Origin: Jatrophihabitans sp. GAS493
GTDB taxonomy: Bacteria > Actinomycetota > Actinomycetes > Mycobacteriales > Jatrophihabitantaceae
Direction: 5' to 3'
Assembly (NCBI RefSeq): GCF_900230215.1
Contig: NZ_LT907982.1
Span: 3,141,001-3,205,000 of the forward strand
Length of the DNA: 64,000 bases
The position numbers and the translations under genes are program-made. The notes under the pieces are model-generated. The model ran no database searches, was not told the DNA's origin, and saw only the letters and a program-made list of their open reading frames with translations. Positions 31,569-41,180 of the stretch are shown in pieces (position 1 is the stretch's first letter; each line of letters starts with the position of its first letter).

Positions 31569-33069
31569 ACAGCCGCCCCGGCGGTCGGGTCAGCGGCGCC
31601 GCCCACAGCACACCCAGCAGCTCACCCCCCAGCGGGCCGCGCCGGGCACTGATCATCCGGAGCCGGATCGGGCCCGGCGGGTCGTCTTCGAACTGCTGCG
31701 CGAAGTAGCCGAGCTGGACGCCTACGCCAACCTGGTCCTGCCGCGGCTGCTGAGTGCGCGGCACATCTCCGGGCGCGACGCCGCCTTCGCCACCGAGTTG
31801 GGCTACGGCACGCTGCGGGCCCAGGGGACGCTGGATGCCATCCTGAGCGCCTGCGTCGACCGGGAACTGAGCGACATCGAACCGGCCGTCCTCGACCTTC
31901 TCCGGCTGGGGGCCTACCAGGTCCTGCGCACCCGGATTCCCCCGCATGCGGCCGTCGGCACCACTGTCGAGCTGGCTCGGGCCACCCGCAACGGACGGGC
32001 CTCCGGGTTCGTCAACGCCGTGCTTCGGCGAGTGACACGCAACGATTGGGACGGCTGGGTGGATCAACTCAGCGCCGGGCTCCCCGCCCTGGACCGAATC
32101 TCCCTGCAGACCGCCCACCCACGCTGGATCGCGGACGCCTTCGCCGACGCACTGGCCCATCCCGCTGGGTCGGCCGAGGAACCCGCCGGCAATGCAGCCG
32201 AAACCGAGCTGGGCGAGACCGAGCTGGCCGAAGCGCTGCAGGCTGATGACGCCCGACCGCAGACCCATCTCGTCGCCTGGCCCGGCCAGATCAGCGTCGC
32301 TGAACTCGTCGCCGAGGCCGATGGCGAACCCGGCCCGTACTCGCCGTACGCCGTCCGAATGTCCGGCGGCGACCCGGCATCGGTTGCCGCGATCCGGGCC
32401 CGGCACGCCGCGGTGCAGGACGAGGGATCTCAACTGTGTGCGATCGCGCTCACCGAGGCGCCGCTGGACGGGCCGGATGTGGCCTGGCTTGACCTCTGCT
32501 CCGGGCCGGGTGGCAAGACCGCGCTGCTGGCCGCAATCGGTGCGCCGCGGGGGGTACGCCTCACGGCGAACGAGCTTCATCCGCACCGGGCCGAACTCGT
32601 CGCCAAGGCGACCATCTCCTGGCCGGTGCAGATCCAGGTCGGCGACGCCCGCCAGCTCCGCGGCGCGGCTGACCTGAACGGCCCGGCCGCCGGCTTCGAC
32701 CGGGTACTCCTGGACGCGCCCTGCAGTGGTCTGGGCGCCCTGCGCCGCCGGCCGGAGGCGCGCTGGCGCCGCGAGCCTTCCGACATTCTCGAACTGGCTC
32801 CGCTGCAGGGTCAGCTCCTCGACTCGGCCCTTCGCCTGGTCCGCCCCGGCGGCGTGGTCGCCTATGTGACCTGTTCGCCCCATCGCGGCGAGACGGTGCA
32901 GGTCATCGAGGCGGCGCTGCAGCGGCACCCCGGCACCTTCGACGTGCTGGACGCGCGCCCCAGTTTTCCCGGGGTTGACCAGCTCGGAACCGGGCCGTTC
33001 GTGCAGTTGTGGCCACATCGACACGGTACGGACGCCATGTTCTGCGCGTTGCTTCGCCGCCGCTCGTAG
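31561..33069 (+). CDS. rsmB: 16S rRNA (cytosine-967-C5) methyltransferase
   Basis: NOL1/NOP2/Sun family enzyme with an N-terminal NusB-like domain (about residues 25-165) and a C-terminal SAM-dependent domain containing [13 protein letters not shown], the catalytic [10 protein letters not shown] and [10 protein letters not shown] chose TTG 31561, which overlaps the fmt stop and gives 502 aa; ATG 31513 further inside fmt is an alternative. Between the domains there is an insertion rich in Ala and Glu (near residues 205-232) that most relatives lack. Confidence 0.86.
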   Translation: MAEQPPRRSGQRRRPQHTQQLTPQRAAPGTDHPEPDRARRVVFELLREVAELDAYANLVLPRLLSARHISGRDAAFATELGYGTLRAQGTLDAILSACVDRELSDIEPAVLDLLRLGAYQVLRTRIPPHAAVGTTVELARATRNGRASGFVNAVLRRVTRNDWDGWVDQLSAGLPALDRISLQTAHPRWIADAFADALAHPAGSAEEPAGNAAETELGETELAEALQADDARPQTHLVAWPGQISVAELVAEADGEPGPYSPYAVRMSGGDPASVAAIRARHAAVQDEGSQLCAIALTEAPLDGPDVAWLDLCSGPGGKTALLAAIGAPRGVRLTANELHPHRAELVAKATISWPVQIQVGDARQLRGAADLNGPAAGFDRVLLDAPCSGLGALRRRPEARWRREPSDILELAPLQGQLLDSALRLVRPGGVVAYVTCSPHRGETVQVIEAALQRHPGTFDVLDARPSFPGVDQLGTGPFVQLWPHRHGTDAMFCALLRRRS

Positions 33070-33078
33070 ACTCTGTCT

Positions 33079-33810
33079 GTGAATCCAGCGTCCACCGGTC
33101 AGCGCGAGCCCATGATCGCGCCCAGCATCCTCTCCGCCGATTTCGCCCGGCTGGGTGAGGAGGCCGACCGGGTCGACAACGCGGACTGGCTGCACGTCGA
33201 CGTAATGGACGCCCATTTCGTCCCGAACCTGACACTGGGCCTGCCGGTTGTGAAGAGCCTGCTGAAGTCCACCGCCCTGCCGCTGGACTGCCACCTCATG
33301 ATCGACGACCCCGATCGCTGGGCTCCCGGCTACGCCGAGGCCGGTGCCGCGAACGTGACCTTTCACATCGAGGCCGCCCGCGACGCAGTTCAGACGGCGC
33401 GCGCCATCCGGGCCGCCGGCGCCCTAGCTGGGCTCTCCATCAAGCCGGGAACGCCGATCGAGCCCTATCTCGAGGTGCTGCGCGAGTTCGACACCCTGCT
33501 GGTCATGACCGTGGAGCCCGGCTTCGGGGGGCAGTCGTTCATGTCCGAGGTGCTACCGAAGGTGCGCCGGGCGCGCAACGAGGTGACGGCCGGGCACCTG
33601 CGGCTCTTCATCGAGGTGGACGGCGGCATCGCACTGGACACCATCGAGGCGGCGGCCGAGGCGGGGGCCGATGTATTTGTGGCCGGCTCCGCCGTCTACG
33701 ACGCGGCCGATCCGCACGCAGCGGTCACCGCACTGCGCGACCGCGCCCGACCGGCCATGAACGGCACCGGCACCGGCAGCGGTTCGGGGTCGGGGGAGAC
33801 GTCCGGATGA
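33079..33810 (+). CDS. rpe: ribulose-phosphate 3-epimerase
   Basis: Interconverts ribulose-5-phosphate and xylulose-5-phosphate, supplying the ribulose-5-phosphate used by RibB. 243 aa barrel with [32 protein letters not shown] and the C-terminal EVDGGI. The GTG start is preceded by TAGACT (33067-33072), a -10-like hexamer 6 nt away; ATG 33112 is the alternative. The C-terminus ends in a Gly/Ser/Thr-rich tail of about 15 residues that is not part of the fold. Confidence 0.94.
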   Translation: MNPASTGQREPMIAPSILSADFARLGEEADRVDNADWLHVDVMDAHFVPNLTLGLPVVKSLLKSTALPLDCHLMIDDPDRWAPGYAEAGAANVTFHIEAARDAVQTARAIRAAGALAGLSIKPGTPIEPYLEVLREFDTLLVMTVEPGFGGQSFMSEVLPKVRRARNEVTAGHLRLFIEVDGGIALDTIEAAAEAGADVFVAGSAVYDAADPHAAVTALRDRARPAMNGTGTGSGSGSGETSG

Positions 33811-33832
33811 ACCTCACCCGCGTCCCGAAGCG

Positions 33833-35005
33833 ATGAGCCTCACCGAGGTCGAACAGGCGGCGATGCACCGGGCGCTCGTACTGGGCGAGACGGTCCGTGG
33901 CACGACCAGCCCGAACCCGGCCGTCGGCGCCGTGATCCTGGACCACTCTGGACACCTGGTCGGCGAGGGCGCGACCGCGCCGGCCGGCGGGCCGCACGCC
34001 GAGGTGCAGGCGCTGACCTCGGCCGGCCCGGCCGCCCGCGGCGGAACCGCCGTGGTCACGCTCGAACCCTGCGCCCACACCGGGCGCACCGGTCCATGCG
34101 CCCAGGCTCTGATCACGGCCGGAGTCGCCAAGGTGATCTTCGCCGTGACCGATCCGAACCCCGAGGCCTCCGGCGGCGGTGAATTCCTGCGAGCGGCCGG
34201 GGTGGAGGTACTCGCCGGCGTCGAGGTCGACGCCGCCCGGGCCGGCGCACTTCGCCCCTGGCTGCACGCGGTCCGCAGCGGGCGACCATTCGTGACGTGG
34301 AAGTTCGCCAGCACTCTCGACGGCCGCGTCGCCGCCGCCGACGGGACCTCGCGCTGGATCACCTCCGCGCTCTCGCGCAGCGACGTGCATGCGCTGCGAG
34401 CCAGCGTCGACGCGATCGTGGTCGGCAGCGGAACAGTGCTGGCCGACGACCCCCAGCTCACCGTCCGCCTCGATGACCGGATCGCCACTCATCAGCCACT
34501 GCGCGTGCTCCTCGACCGGCGGCACCGGGTGCCGGACTCCTCGCAGATCTTCGACAGTTCCGCCGAGACGCTGGTCCTCGACACCGCCGTGCCCCGCTTC
34601 GCCCTGAAGGCACTCTTCGACCGGGGCGTGCGGCACGTTCTCCTGGAGGGAGGCCCTACGCTGGCCGGGGCCTTCATCGAGGACGGCTGTGTGGACGAGG
34701 TGGTGGCCTACCTCGCACCGACCCTGCTCGGGGCCGGCCCGTCAGCTTTGGGTGACGCGGGAATCAACACGATCACCGAAGCGCTGTCACTGGAGATGGA
34801 GACGGTGGAGCGGATCGGCAACGATCTCAAGATCGTGGCCCGCCCGACCCATGCTCCAACCCATGAACCGTCCCCGCACCCAGACAGCCAGCACCACGAA
34901 CCGCCGAAGTCAGAGCAAGAAGTTCCACCGCAGAGCGGCGTCGACGAGCATCACCAGTCGGCCCGCGAGAGACTGCGGCAGGGTATCGCCGAAGAGGAGC
35001 AGTAG
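33833..35005 (+). CDS. ribD: bifunctional diaminohydroxyphosphoribosylaminopyrimidine deaminase / reductase
   Basis: Second and third steps of riboflavin synthesis. The N-terminal deaminase has the zinc site HAE (near residue 54) and the PCxxxxxxGPC motif (PCAHTGRTGPC near 79); the C-terminal DHFR-like reductase begins near 150 (FVTWKFASTLDGRVA). At 390 aa it is longer than usual because of a 50-residue C-terminal tail rich in Pro, His and Glu. It precedes ribE by 5 nt. Confidence 0.94.
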   Translation: MSLTEVEQAAMHRALVLGETVRGTTSPNPAVGAVILDHSGHLVGEGATAPAGGPHAEVQALTSAGPAARGGTAVVTLEPCAHTGRTGPCAQALITAGVAKVIFAVTDPNPEASGGGEFLRAAGVEVLAGVEVDAARAGALRPWLHAVRSGRPFVTWKFASTLDGRVAAADGTSRWITSALSRSDVHALRASVDAIVVGSGTVLADDPQLTVRLDDRIATHQPLRVLLDRRHRVPDSSQIFDSSAETLVLDTAVPRFALKALFDRGVRHVLLEGGPTLAGAFIEDGCVDEVVAYLAPTLLGAGPSALGDAGINTITEALSLEMETVERIGNDLKIVARPTHAPTHEPSPHPDSQHHEPPKSEQEVPPQSGVDEHHQSARERLRQGIAEEEQ

Positions 35006-35010
35006 ACCGA

Positions 35011-35631
35011 ATGTTTACCGGAATTGTCGAGGAGCTCGGCGAGGTCGTTGACGTCACCGCCAACGGCGACAGCGCCGTGCTTACCGTGCGCGCCGCGCTG
35101 CTGGGGGAGATCGCACACGGTGCGTCGATCGCGATCAACGGTGTCTGTCTCACCGTCGTCGGGCAGACGCCGGCCGGGGACGAGCGGCGGCTGGACTTCG
35201 ACGTGATGGCCGAGACCCTCAAACGCAGCGTCATCGGCTCCCTGCGGGTCGGCGACAAGGTCAACCTGGAGCGTGCGGTACGGGTCGACGGCCGACTGGA
35301 CGGGCATGTCGTGCAGGGGCACGTCGACGGAACCGGAGTGGTGCTTTTGCGCACACCCGGGGACGCATGGGAGTCCGTGCGGGTCGGTTTGCCACTAGAT
35401 TTGGCCCGTTACGTCGCCGAGAAGGGCTCGATCGCAGTGGACGGTGTCTCACTGACGGTCACAGCTGTGGGCGACGACTGGTTTGAGGTCGGGTTGATCC
35501 CCGAGACGCTTCGGGCAACGACGCTCGGAGCCCGGGCACCGGGAGATCCGGTGAATCTGGAGGTGGATGTGCTCGCGAAGTACGCCGAACGGCTGCTCAG
35601 CGCGCGTCTGCGGCCGGAAGGACAGGCGTAG
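35011..35631 (+). CDS. ribE: riboflavin synthase alpha subunit
   Basis: Dismutates two lumazine molecules to riboflavin. 206 aa built of two homologous lumazine-binding barrels, starting [10 protein letters not shown] and with the second repeat from about residue 98 ([11 protein letters not shown]). The gene is called ribC in some actinobacteria and ribE in E. coli nomenclature. It sits between ribD and ribBA with spacers of 5 and 2 nt. Confidence 0.95.
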   Translation: MFTGIVEELGEVVDVTANGDSAVLTVRAALLGEIAHGASIAINGVCLTVVGQTPAGDERRLDFDVMAETLKRSVIGSLRVGDKVNLERAVRVDGRLDGHVVQGHVDGTGVVLLRTPGDAWESVRVGLPLDLARYVAEKGSIAVDGVSLTVTAVGDDWFEVGLIPETLRATTLGARAPGDPVNLEVDVLAKYAERLLSARLRPEGQA

Positions 35632-35633
35632 CA

Positions 35634-36941
35634 ATGACCGCACTACTCGATCCCGTGGAACGGGCCATCGCCGACATCAAGGCCGGAAAAGCGGTCGTGG
35701 TGATCGACGACGAGGACCGTGAGAACGAAGGCGACCTCATCTTCGCCGCCGAGTTGGCGACACCCGAACTGGTGGCCTTCATGGTTCGCTACAGCTCGGG
35801 CTATATCTGCGTCCCGCTCACCGAGGCCGATGCCGATCGACTCGACCTGCCGCCCATGTTCCGGGTCAATCAAGACCGGCGCGGCACCGCCTACGCGGTC
35901 ACCGTCGATGCCCGAGAAGGCATCGGGACCGGTATCTCGGCCACCGACCGTGCGCACACCATCCGGCTGCTGGCCAACCCCGAGACCAGCTCGGCCGACC
36001 TCTCCCGTCCGGGACACATCGTGCCGCTGCGGGCCAAGGACGGCGGCGTGCTCCGCCGTCCGGGCCACACCGAGGCCGCCGTCGACCTGGCCGTGCTGGC
36101 CGGCTTGAGCCCGGTTGGCGTGCTCTGCGAAGTCGTCAGTGAGAAGGACCCGGCCGGCATGGCCCGGGCCGACGAACTACGGGTTTTCGCCGATGAGCAT
36201 GGGCTTTCGCTCATCTCCATCGCCGATCTGATCGCTTACCGGCGCCGTTTCGACAAGCTCATCGAGCGGGTCGCCACGGCGCGGGTTCCGCTCGCCGCGG
36301 GGGAGTTCACCGCGGTCGGCTACTCCAGCTCCTATGACGACCGCGAGCATGTCGCCTTCGTCTACGGGGATATCGGTGACGGCGAGGACGTTCTGGTGCG
36401 GGTGCACTCCGAATGCCTCACCGGCGACGTCTTCGGGTCGCTTCGCTGTGACTGCGGCCCCCAGCTGCACGCCGCCCTCTCGGCGGTGGCGGCCGAGGGA
36501 CGAGGTGTCGTGCTCTACATCCGAGGCCACGAAGGTCGCGGCATCGGGCTACTGCACAAGCTGCAGGCCTACCAGCTGCAGGACTCCGGAAGTGACACGC
36601 TGGACGCCAATCTGGAGCTCGGCCTGCCGGCCGACGCGCGGGACTACGGCACCGGCGCGCAGATCCTGGTCGACCTCGGCATTCACACGATGCGGCTGCT
36701 CTCCAACAATCCGGCCAAGCGGGCCGGCCTGGAGGGTTACGGCCTCAAGATCGTCGGGCAGGTGCCGCTGCCGGCCCACATCAACCCGGAGAACCTTCGG
36801 TATCTGCAGACGAAGCGGGACCGGATGGGCCACGAGCTGAACCTCGATCACGCACACATCGACGGGCGCGCGCTGCACGGCGGAACAGTCGAGACGACGC
36901 GCAGCGAGCCGACGAACGAGCCGCAGGGGAGTGACCTATGA
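35634..36941 (+). CDS. ribBA: bifunctional 3,4-dihydroxy-2-butanone 4-phosphate synthase / GTP cyclohydrolase II
   Basis: Feeds both branches of riboflavin synthesis. The N-terminal RibB half (to about residue 205) has the acidic loop [11 protein letters not shown] and [11 protein letters not shown]; the C-terminal RibA half has the zinc cysteines in [18 protein letters not shown] and [11 protein letters not shown]. 435 aa, normal for the fusion. Its stop overlaps the ribH ATG (ATGA). Confidence 0.96.
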   Translation: MTALLDPVERAIADIKAGKAVVVIDDEDRENEGDLIFAAELATPELVAFMVRYSSGYICVPLTEADADRLDLPPMFRVNQDRRGTAYAVTVDAREGIGTGISATDRAHTIRLLANPETSSADLSRPGHIVPLRAKDGGVLRRPGHTEAAVDLAVLAGLSPVGVLCEVVSEKDPAGMARADELRVFADEHGLSLISIADLIAYRRRFDKLIERVATARVPLAAGEFTAVGYSSSYDDREHVAFVYGDIGDGEDVLVRVHSECLTGDVFGSLRCDCGPQLHAALSAVAAEGRGVVLYIRGHEGRGIGLLHKLQAYQLQDSGSDTLDANLELGLPADARDYGTGAQILVDLGIHTMRLLSNNPAKRAGLEGYGLKIVGQVPLPAHINPENLRYLQTKRDRMGHELNLDHAHIDGRALHGGTVETTRSEPTNEPQGSDL

Positions 36942-37447
36942 GTGGCGCCGGAGCACCGGCACTGGAGGCCGTCGTCGGCGCCGAGGGCCTGAAGGTGGCT
37001 GTCATCGCCTCGAGCTGGCATGAAGTGGTCATGGACGGCCTGCTCGACGGAACCCGCCGGGCCCTGGCGGACGCGCATGTCGCAGAGGTGACCGAGTTGC
37101 GGGTGCCGGGCACCTTCGAGCTTCCGGTCGCGGCGGCCCGGCTGGCCGGCAGCGGGTTCGACGCCATCGTCGCGCTGGGTGTCGTGGTGCGCGGTGGCAC
37201 CCCTCATTTCGAGTACGTCTGTTCGGCGGCCACTGACGGCCTGACCGAGGTGGCCGTGCGTTACGGCGTCCCGGTCGGCTTCGGTGTACTGACCTGTGAC
37301 ACCGACGAGCAGGCCATCGACCGGGCCGGCCTGCCCGGCTCGCATGAGGACAAGGGATATGAGGCGGCCGCGGCCGCGCTGCAGACCGCGGTGATTCTGG
37401 CCGCCTACGCCCGGCCGGCTCAACTCGCTCAGCCGGTCTCCAGCTAG
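36938..37447 (+). CDS. ribH: 6,7-dimethyl-8-ribityllumazine synthase
   Basis: Condenses the RibA/RibD- and RibB-derived products to lumazine, forming icosahedral or pentameric assemblies. 169 aa with [15 protein letters not shown] near residue 51, [14 protein letters not shown] near 83 and the C-terminal [18 protein letters not shown] segment. It ends the riboflavin operon; xdhC follows 20 nt later on the same strand. Confidence 0.95.
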   Translation: MSGAGAPALEAVVGAEGLKVAVIASSWHEVVMDGLLDGTRRALADAHVAEVTELRVPGTFELPVAAARLAGSGFDAIVALGVVVRGGTPHFEYVCSAATDGLTEVAVRYGVPVGFGVLTCDTDEQAIDRAGLPGSHEDKGYEAAAAALQTAVILAAYARPAQLAQPVSS

Positions 37448-37467
37448 CGCCCTCGCAGGCCGCAGAG

Positions 37468-38601
37468 ATGCTCGGCGTGATCGGCGAGGTCGCCGAATGG
37501 GCGGCCGGCGGGAAGGTCGCCGCCGTCGCCACGGTGGTGCGAACCTGGAGCAGCGCTCCCCGTCAACCCGGTTCAGCGTTGGCCGTCCTCTCCAGCGGTG
37601 ACGTGATCGGAAGTGTCTCCGGCGGCTGCGTCGAGGGTGCCGTCTACGACCTCGGACAGCAGGTCCTGACGAGCGGCGAGCCCGCCCTTGTCCGCTACGG
37701 CGTGGCCGACGACGATGCGATGGCGGTCGGGCTCACCTGTGGCGGCACCATCGAACTCTTCGTCGAAGCGGTCAGCTCGGCTCGCTTCCCGGCCCTCGGG
37801 CAGCTGGCTGAATCGGTCAGGACCGGCGAAGCGGTCGCACTGGCCACGCTGGTCGGCGGCCGCGACGACGTGGGCGCGCGCATGGTCATCTGGCGCGACC
37901 GCTGCGTCGGCGGTCTCGGCTCAGCTCGCCTGGACGCCGCCGTCACCGACGATGTCCGCGGAATGCTGGAGAACGGGGTCACCGCGACCCTGCACCTCGG
38001 CGCCGACGGTGAACGTCTCGACGAGGAACTCACCATCTTCGTCGAGTCATTCCTACCGCCGCCGCGGCTCTACATCTTCGGAGCGACCGACTTCGCCGCC
38101 GCGTTGGCCGGAATGGGGAAGTATCTCGGCTACCGGGTGACCGTCTGTGACGCCCGGCCCGTCTTCGCGACCGCGGCCCGCTTCCGCGACGCCGACGAGG
38201 TTGTCGTCGAATGGCCTCATCGCTTCCTGGCCTCGGCGGAGGTCGACCGCCGCACCGCGATCTGCGTGCTGACGCACGACCCGAAGTTCGACGTACCGCT
38301 GCTGGAGGTGGCGCTGCGTGGTCCGGCTGGTTACGTCGGCGCGATGGGTAGCCGCCGGACGAGCTCTGATCGATTGGCCCTGCTGCGTGCCCGCGGCCTC
38401 AGCGACGCCGAGTTGGAGAGGCTCCGCGGACCGGTCGGTCTGGACCTCGGCGCGCGGACGCCGCAGGAGACGGCCGTCTCGATCGCGGCCGAGATCGTGG
38501 CTTCACGCTGGGGTGGGAGCGGGCGCCCACTGGCTGATCTGGCCAGCCGCATTCACCGCAATCCGGCCGGATCCGGGCCGCGTGAGGACAGCAATGGGTA
38601 G
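37468..38601 (+). CDS. XdhC/CoxI-family molybdoenzyme maturation factor
   Basis: 377 aa with the N-terminal XdhC domain (GSVSGGCVEGAVYD near residue 48) and a C-terminal Rossmann domain (IFGATDFAAALAGMGKYLGY near 197, AMGSRRTS near 291). XdhC proteins bind molybdenum cofactor and promote its sulfuration and insertion into xanthine dehydrogenase or CO dehydrogenase-like enzymes. The next gene, a MobA/MocA-type nucleotidyltransferase, overlaps its end by 8 nt. No molybdenum hydroxylase subunit is present in the window. Confidence 0.9.
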   Translation: MLGVIGEVAEWAAGGKVAAVATVVRTWSSAPRQPGSALAVLSSGDVIGSVSGGCVEGAVYDLGQQVLTSGEPALVRYGVADDDAMAVGLTCGGTIELFVEAVSSARFPALGQLAESVRTGEAVALATLVGGRDDVGARMVIWRDRCVGGLGSARLDAAVTDDVRGMLENGVTATLHLGADGERLDEELTIFVESFLPPPRLYIFGATDFAAALAGMGKYLGYRVTVCDARPVFATAARFRDADEVVVEWPHRFLASAEVDRRTAICVLTHDPKFDVPLLEVALRGPAGYVGAMGSRRTSSDRLALLRARGLSDAELERLRGPVGLDLGARTPQETAVSIAAEIVASRWGGSGRPLADLASRIHRNPAGSGPREDSNG

Positions 38602-39178
38602 CGACCAGCAACCGCGAATGCCGACCACCGGCATCGTGCTGGCCGCCGGAGCCGGGACGCGCCTCGGCGGCCCGAAGGCTGACCTGCTGCTCGGCGGTGA
38701 ACGCCTCCTGGATCGGGCGGTGCGAGCGCTGGCCGACGGCGGCTGCGACTCCGTGCTGGTGGTGCTGCGCGAGGGGGCCGCGCCGCCGGCCGGAAACGGC
38801 GTGCGGGTGGTGACCAACCCCGACCCCGGTCGTGGACTGGCGTCCTCACTGCGCCTGGCGCTGGCTGCGGCCGACGGCGACCGGGTGCTGAGCATGGTCG
38901 TCGACCGCCCCGGGATCTCGGCTGATGCGGTCGCCCGGGTGCACGGGGTCGCCGGCCCGATCGTGGTGGCCAGCTTCGACGGGGTGCGGGCTCACCCGGT
39001 GGCGATCATGCGGGAGCATTGGGCCGAAGTGGCCGAGTTGGCCGACGGCGACGACGGTGCCCGTACGTTCATGCGGCGCCATCCGGAGTTGGTCACCGAG
39101 GTCGCCTGCGTGGGTGACCCGGCCGACATCGACACCCCGGAGGATCTCGCCCGCTGGCGGCAGCTCATCGGCGACTAG
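38594..39178 (+). CDS. MobA/MocA-like nucleotidyltransferase
   Basis: 194 aa from ATG 38594, overlapping the xdhC end. The N-terminal motif LAAGAGTRLGGPKADLLLGG is the nucleotide-binding signature of molybdenum cofactor guanylyl/cytidylyltransferases, and DTPEDLARW near the C-terminus is also typical. With XdhC it likely prepares the cytosine dinucleotide cofactor for a molybdenum hydroxylase. The position usually held by LDGD-like Asp reads MVVDRPG. Substrate nucleotide is not certain. Confidence 0.88.
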   Translation: MGSDQQPRMPTTGIVLAAGAGTRLGGPKADLLLGGERLLDRAVRALADGGCDSVLVVLREGAAPPAGNGVRVVTNPDPGRGLASSLRLALAAADGDRVLSMVVDRPGISADAVARVHGVAGPIVVASFDGVRAHPVAIMREHWAEVAELADGDDGARTFMRRHPELVTEVACVGDPADIDTPEDLARWRQLIGD

Positions 39179-39205
39179 CTGCGACTGTCGCGATTGGTGT
39201 CGCAG
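39179..39205 (+). terminator. hairpin directly after the MobA-like gene
   Basis: CTGCGAC (39179-39185) and GTCGCAG (39199-39205) form a perfect 7 bp stem with a 13 nt loop immediately after the stop codon and just before the candidate ECF promoter. No T-run follows. Confidence 0.4.
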
Positions 39206-39218
39206 ACTGGCAGCATAT

Positions 39219-39245
39219 TGTCGATCTTCCGCCGCGCCGTTCGAC
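39219..39245 (+). promoter_or_regulatory. candidate ECF42-type promoter for the DGPF/sigma operon
   Basis: TGTCGA (39219-39224), a 17 nt spacer and CGAC (39242-39245), 55 nt before the DGPF-protein ATG. This agrees with the TGTCGA / CGA(C/T) signature I recall for ECF42-group promoters in Streptomyces. It is the only such pair in the spacer. It would imply autoregulation by the sigma factor encoded downstream. Confidence 0.5.
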
Positions 39246-39299
39246 CTGAGGTGGAGCGGGTCGAGAGCCGACCCGAACGTGAAGGAGATTGAGGCCGGA

Positions 39300-39719
39300 A
39301 TGGCGAAGTACATGTTGATCATGCGGGGCACAGACGAGTCCGTCGCGAAGATGATGGATACGCCATTTGACCAGATGCTCGAGACCGTGGGTCGCTTCAA
39401 CGACGAGTTGATCCAGGCCGGTGTGCTACTCGCCGCCGAGGGCCTCGACGACCCGAGCCAGGGTGTCGTGGTCGACTACAGCGCGGAGGCTCCGGTGGTC
39501 ACCGACGGACCATACGGCGAGACGAAGGAGCTCTTCGGTGGCTTCTATCTGATCGACGTGGCGTCGAAGGAGGAGGCCGTCGAGTGGGCGAAGCGGATGC
39601 CGGCGATCGCCGGGTCGAAGTGCGAGATCCGGCGCGTGCCGGGGATCGAGGAATTCCCGCCGGAGAACGAGTGGGTGGCCAAGGAGCGCGTCTGGCGGGA
39701 GCGGACGGGGCAGCTGTAA
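39300..39719 (+). CDS. YCII-related DGPF-domain protein
   Basis: 139 aa YCII/DGPF-fold protein with the motif VTDGPYGETKELFGGFYLIDV region near residues 64-84 (DGPY here for DGPF). ATG 39300 is preceded by GAGG 5 nt upstream. The enzymatic function of the family is unknown; it is the hallmark partner of ECF42 sigma factors and lies directly upstream of one here, so it is probably the sigma factor's target gene. Confidence 0.92.
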   Translation: MAKYMLIMRGTDESVAKMMDTPFDQMLETVGRFNDELIQAGVLLAAEGLDDPSQGVVVDYSAEAPVVTDGPYGETKELFGGFYLIDVASKEEAVEWAKRMPAIAGSKCEIRRVPGIEEFPPENEWVAKERVWRERTGQL

Positions 39720-41077
39720 ACGGCGCCGAGGTCGGAGCATCGGGCGGCCCGCTGGACGTTGCCGTGGCCGCCCGGCGGGCCGTCGAGGCGGTGTGGCGGA
39801 TCGAGTCGCCCCGGATCGTGGCGGCGCTGGCGCGGTACACCGGTGATTTCGAACTGGCCGAGGATGTCGCCCAGGAGGCGCTGGCCGAGGCCCTGAGTGC
39901 ATGGGCCCGCGCCGGAATTCCGGCGAACCCGGTGGGCTGGCTGCTGGCAACCGGACGGCGGCGGGCGATCGACAGTTTTCGGCGCCGCTCGGCCCGCGAC
40001 GAGCGATACGCGTTGCTGGCCCATCCGCTGGCCGAGGGCGAGACGACCTCGGGTGCGTTGCCCTCGCCTGACGGCACCGGGGACCTGCTCTGGGACCCGG
40101 ACCGGATCGACGACGACGTACTTGCGCTGATGTTCGTCGCCTGCCATCCGGTGCTCGCCCCACAGGCGCGCGTGGCGCTGACGCTACGGGCGGTCGGAGG
40201 TCTGTCGAGCGAGGAGATCGCCCGGGCATTCCTGGTGCCGGTGGGGACGATCCAGGCGCGGATCACGCGCGCGAAGAAGACGATAGCCGCGGCCGGCGTG
40301 CCGTTCGAGCTGCCATTCGAGCGCGACCGGCGGGAACGTATGGGCGGTGTGCTGAGCGTGCTCTACGTGATCTTCACCGAAGGCTCGACCGCGACCTCAG
40401 CCGACACCCTGCTGCGCAGCGATCTGGCCTATGAGGCCCTCCGGCTGGCCCGCATGCTGACGGCACTCGGACCTGACGATCCGGAGATTCACGGGCTGCT
40501 CGCGCTCTTCGAACTCACCTCCGCTCGATTCCCGGCCCGCACCGGACCGGACGGCGAGGCGATTCTGCTCGAGGACCAGGACCGGCGCCTGTGGGATCAG
40601 TCGGCGATCCGTCGTGGCCTGGCGGCACTCGGCCACGCCGAGGCCTCCGGGCGCGGGCTCGGACCGTACGGACTGCAGGCGGCGATCGCCGCCTGCCATG
40701 CCCGCGCGCCCTCCGTCGCGCAGACCGACTGGGATCGGGTGGTACTGCTCTACGAGGCGTTGGGACGGGTCGCTCCCTCACCCATAGTGGAATTGAACCG
40801 GGCGGTCGCCATTGCGATGCTGCACGGCCCGCAGACGGCACTGGCGCTGGTGGACGATCTCGCCGCCGCCGGCACCCTGTCCGCCTCGCATCTGCTGCCG
40901 ACGGTACGGGGCGAGCTGCTGGCTAGGCTGGGCCGCTTCGCCGAGGCCCGGACGGAACTGGAGACCGCGGCACGGCGTTGCCGCAATGGGCCGGAGCGGG
41001 CGGTGCTGGTGCGCCGGGCCGCCGCGCTTCAGACGGCTGAACCGCCGACTGATCCGACCGATCTGACGCGGTCCTAA
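39671..41077 (+). CDS. ECF42-group RNA polymerase sigma factor with C-terminal repeat extension
   Basis: Sigma-70 region 2 lies at AVEAVWRIESPRIVAALAR and DVAQEALAEAL, region 4 at GGLSSEEIARAFLVPVGTIQARITRAKKTI; a further 250 residues (DUF6596, helical TPR-like) follow. Such an extension is the mark of ECF42 sigma factors, which lack a classical anti-sigma factor. Start is uncertain: GTG 39671 (GGAG 5 nt upstream, 468 aa) overlaps the DGPF gene, while GTG 39764 gives a family-typical 437 aa. Transcription is probably driven from the promoter upstream of the DGPF gene. Confidence 0.88.
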   Translation: MGGQGARLAGADGAAVNGAEVGASGGPLDVAVAARRAVEAVWRIESPRIVAALARYTGDFELAEDVAQEALAEALSAWARAGIPANPVGWLLATGRRRAIDSFRRRSARDERYALLAHPLAEGETTSGALPSPDGTGDLLWDPDRIDDDVLALMFVACHPVLAPQARVALTLRAVGGLSSEEIARAFLVPVGTIQARITRAKKTIAAAGVPFELPFERDRRERMGGVLSVLYVIFTEGSTATSADTLLRSDLAYEALRLARMLTALGPDDPEIHGLLALFELTSARFPARTGPDGEAILLEDQDRRLWDQSAIRRGLAALGHAEASGRGLGPYGLQAAIAACHARAPSVAQTDWDRVVLLYEALGRVAPSPIVELNRAVAIAMLHGPQTALALVDDLAAAGTLSASHLLPTVRGELLARLGRFAEARTELETAARRCRNGPERAVLVRRAAALQTAEPPTDPTDLTRS

Positions 41078-41078
41078 C

Positions 41079-41105
41079 CGACGAACCAACGACGAACCAA
41101 CGACG
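41079..41105. repeat. 11 bp tandem repeat after the sigma factor
   Basis: CGACGAACCAA occurs twice in tandem and then partially (CGACG), immediately after the sigma factor stop codon. The unit equals about one helical turn. Function unknown; it may be slippage, or a binding array upstream of the hypothetical gene at 41181. Confidence 0.5.
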
Positions 41106-41180
41106 TATCAGCACACCGGCGGGTCCCTCCTCATTGGCAACGGCGGCGCACCGGGTGCCGCCCGCAGAAGGAGTCATCTG

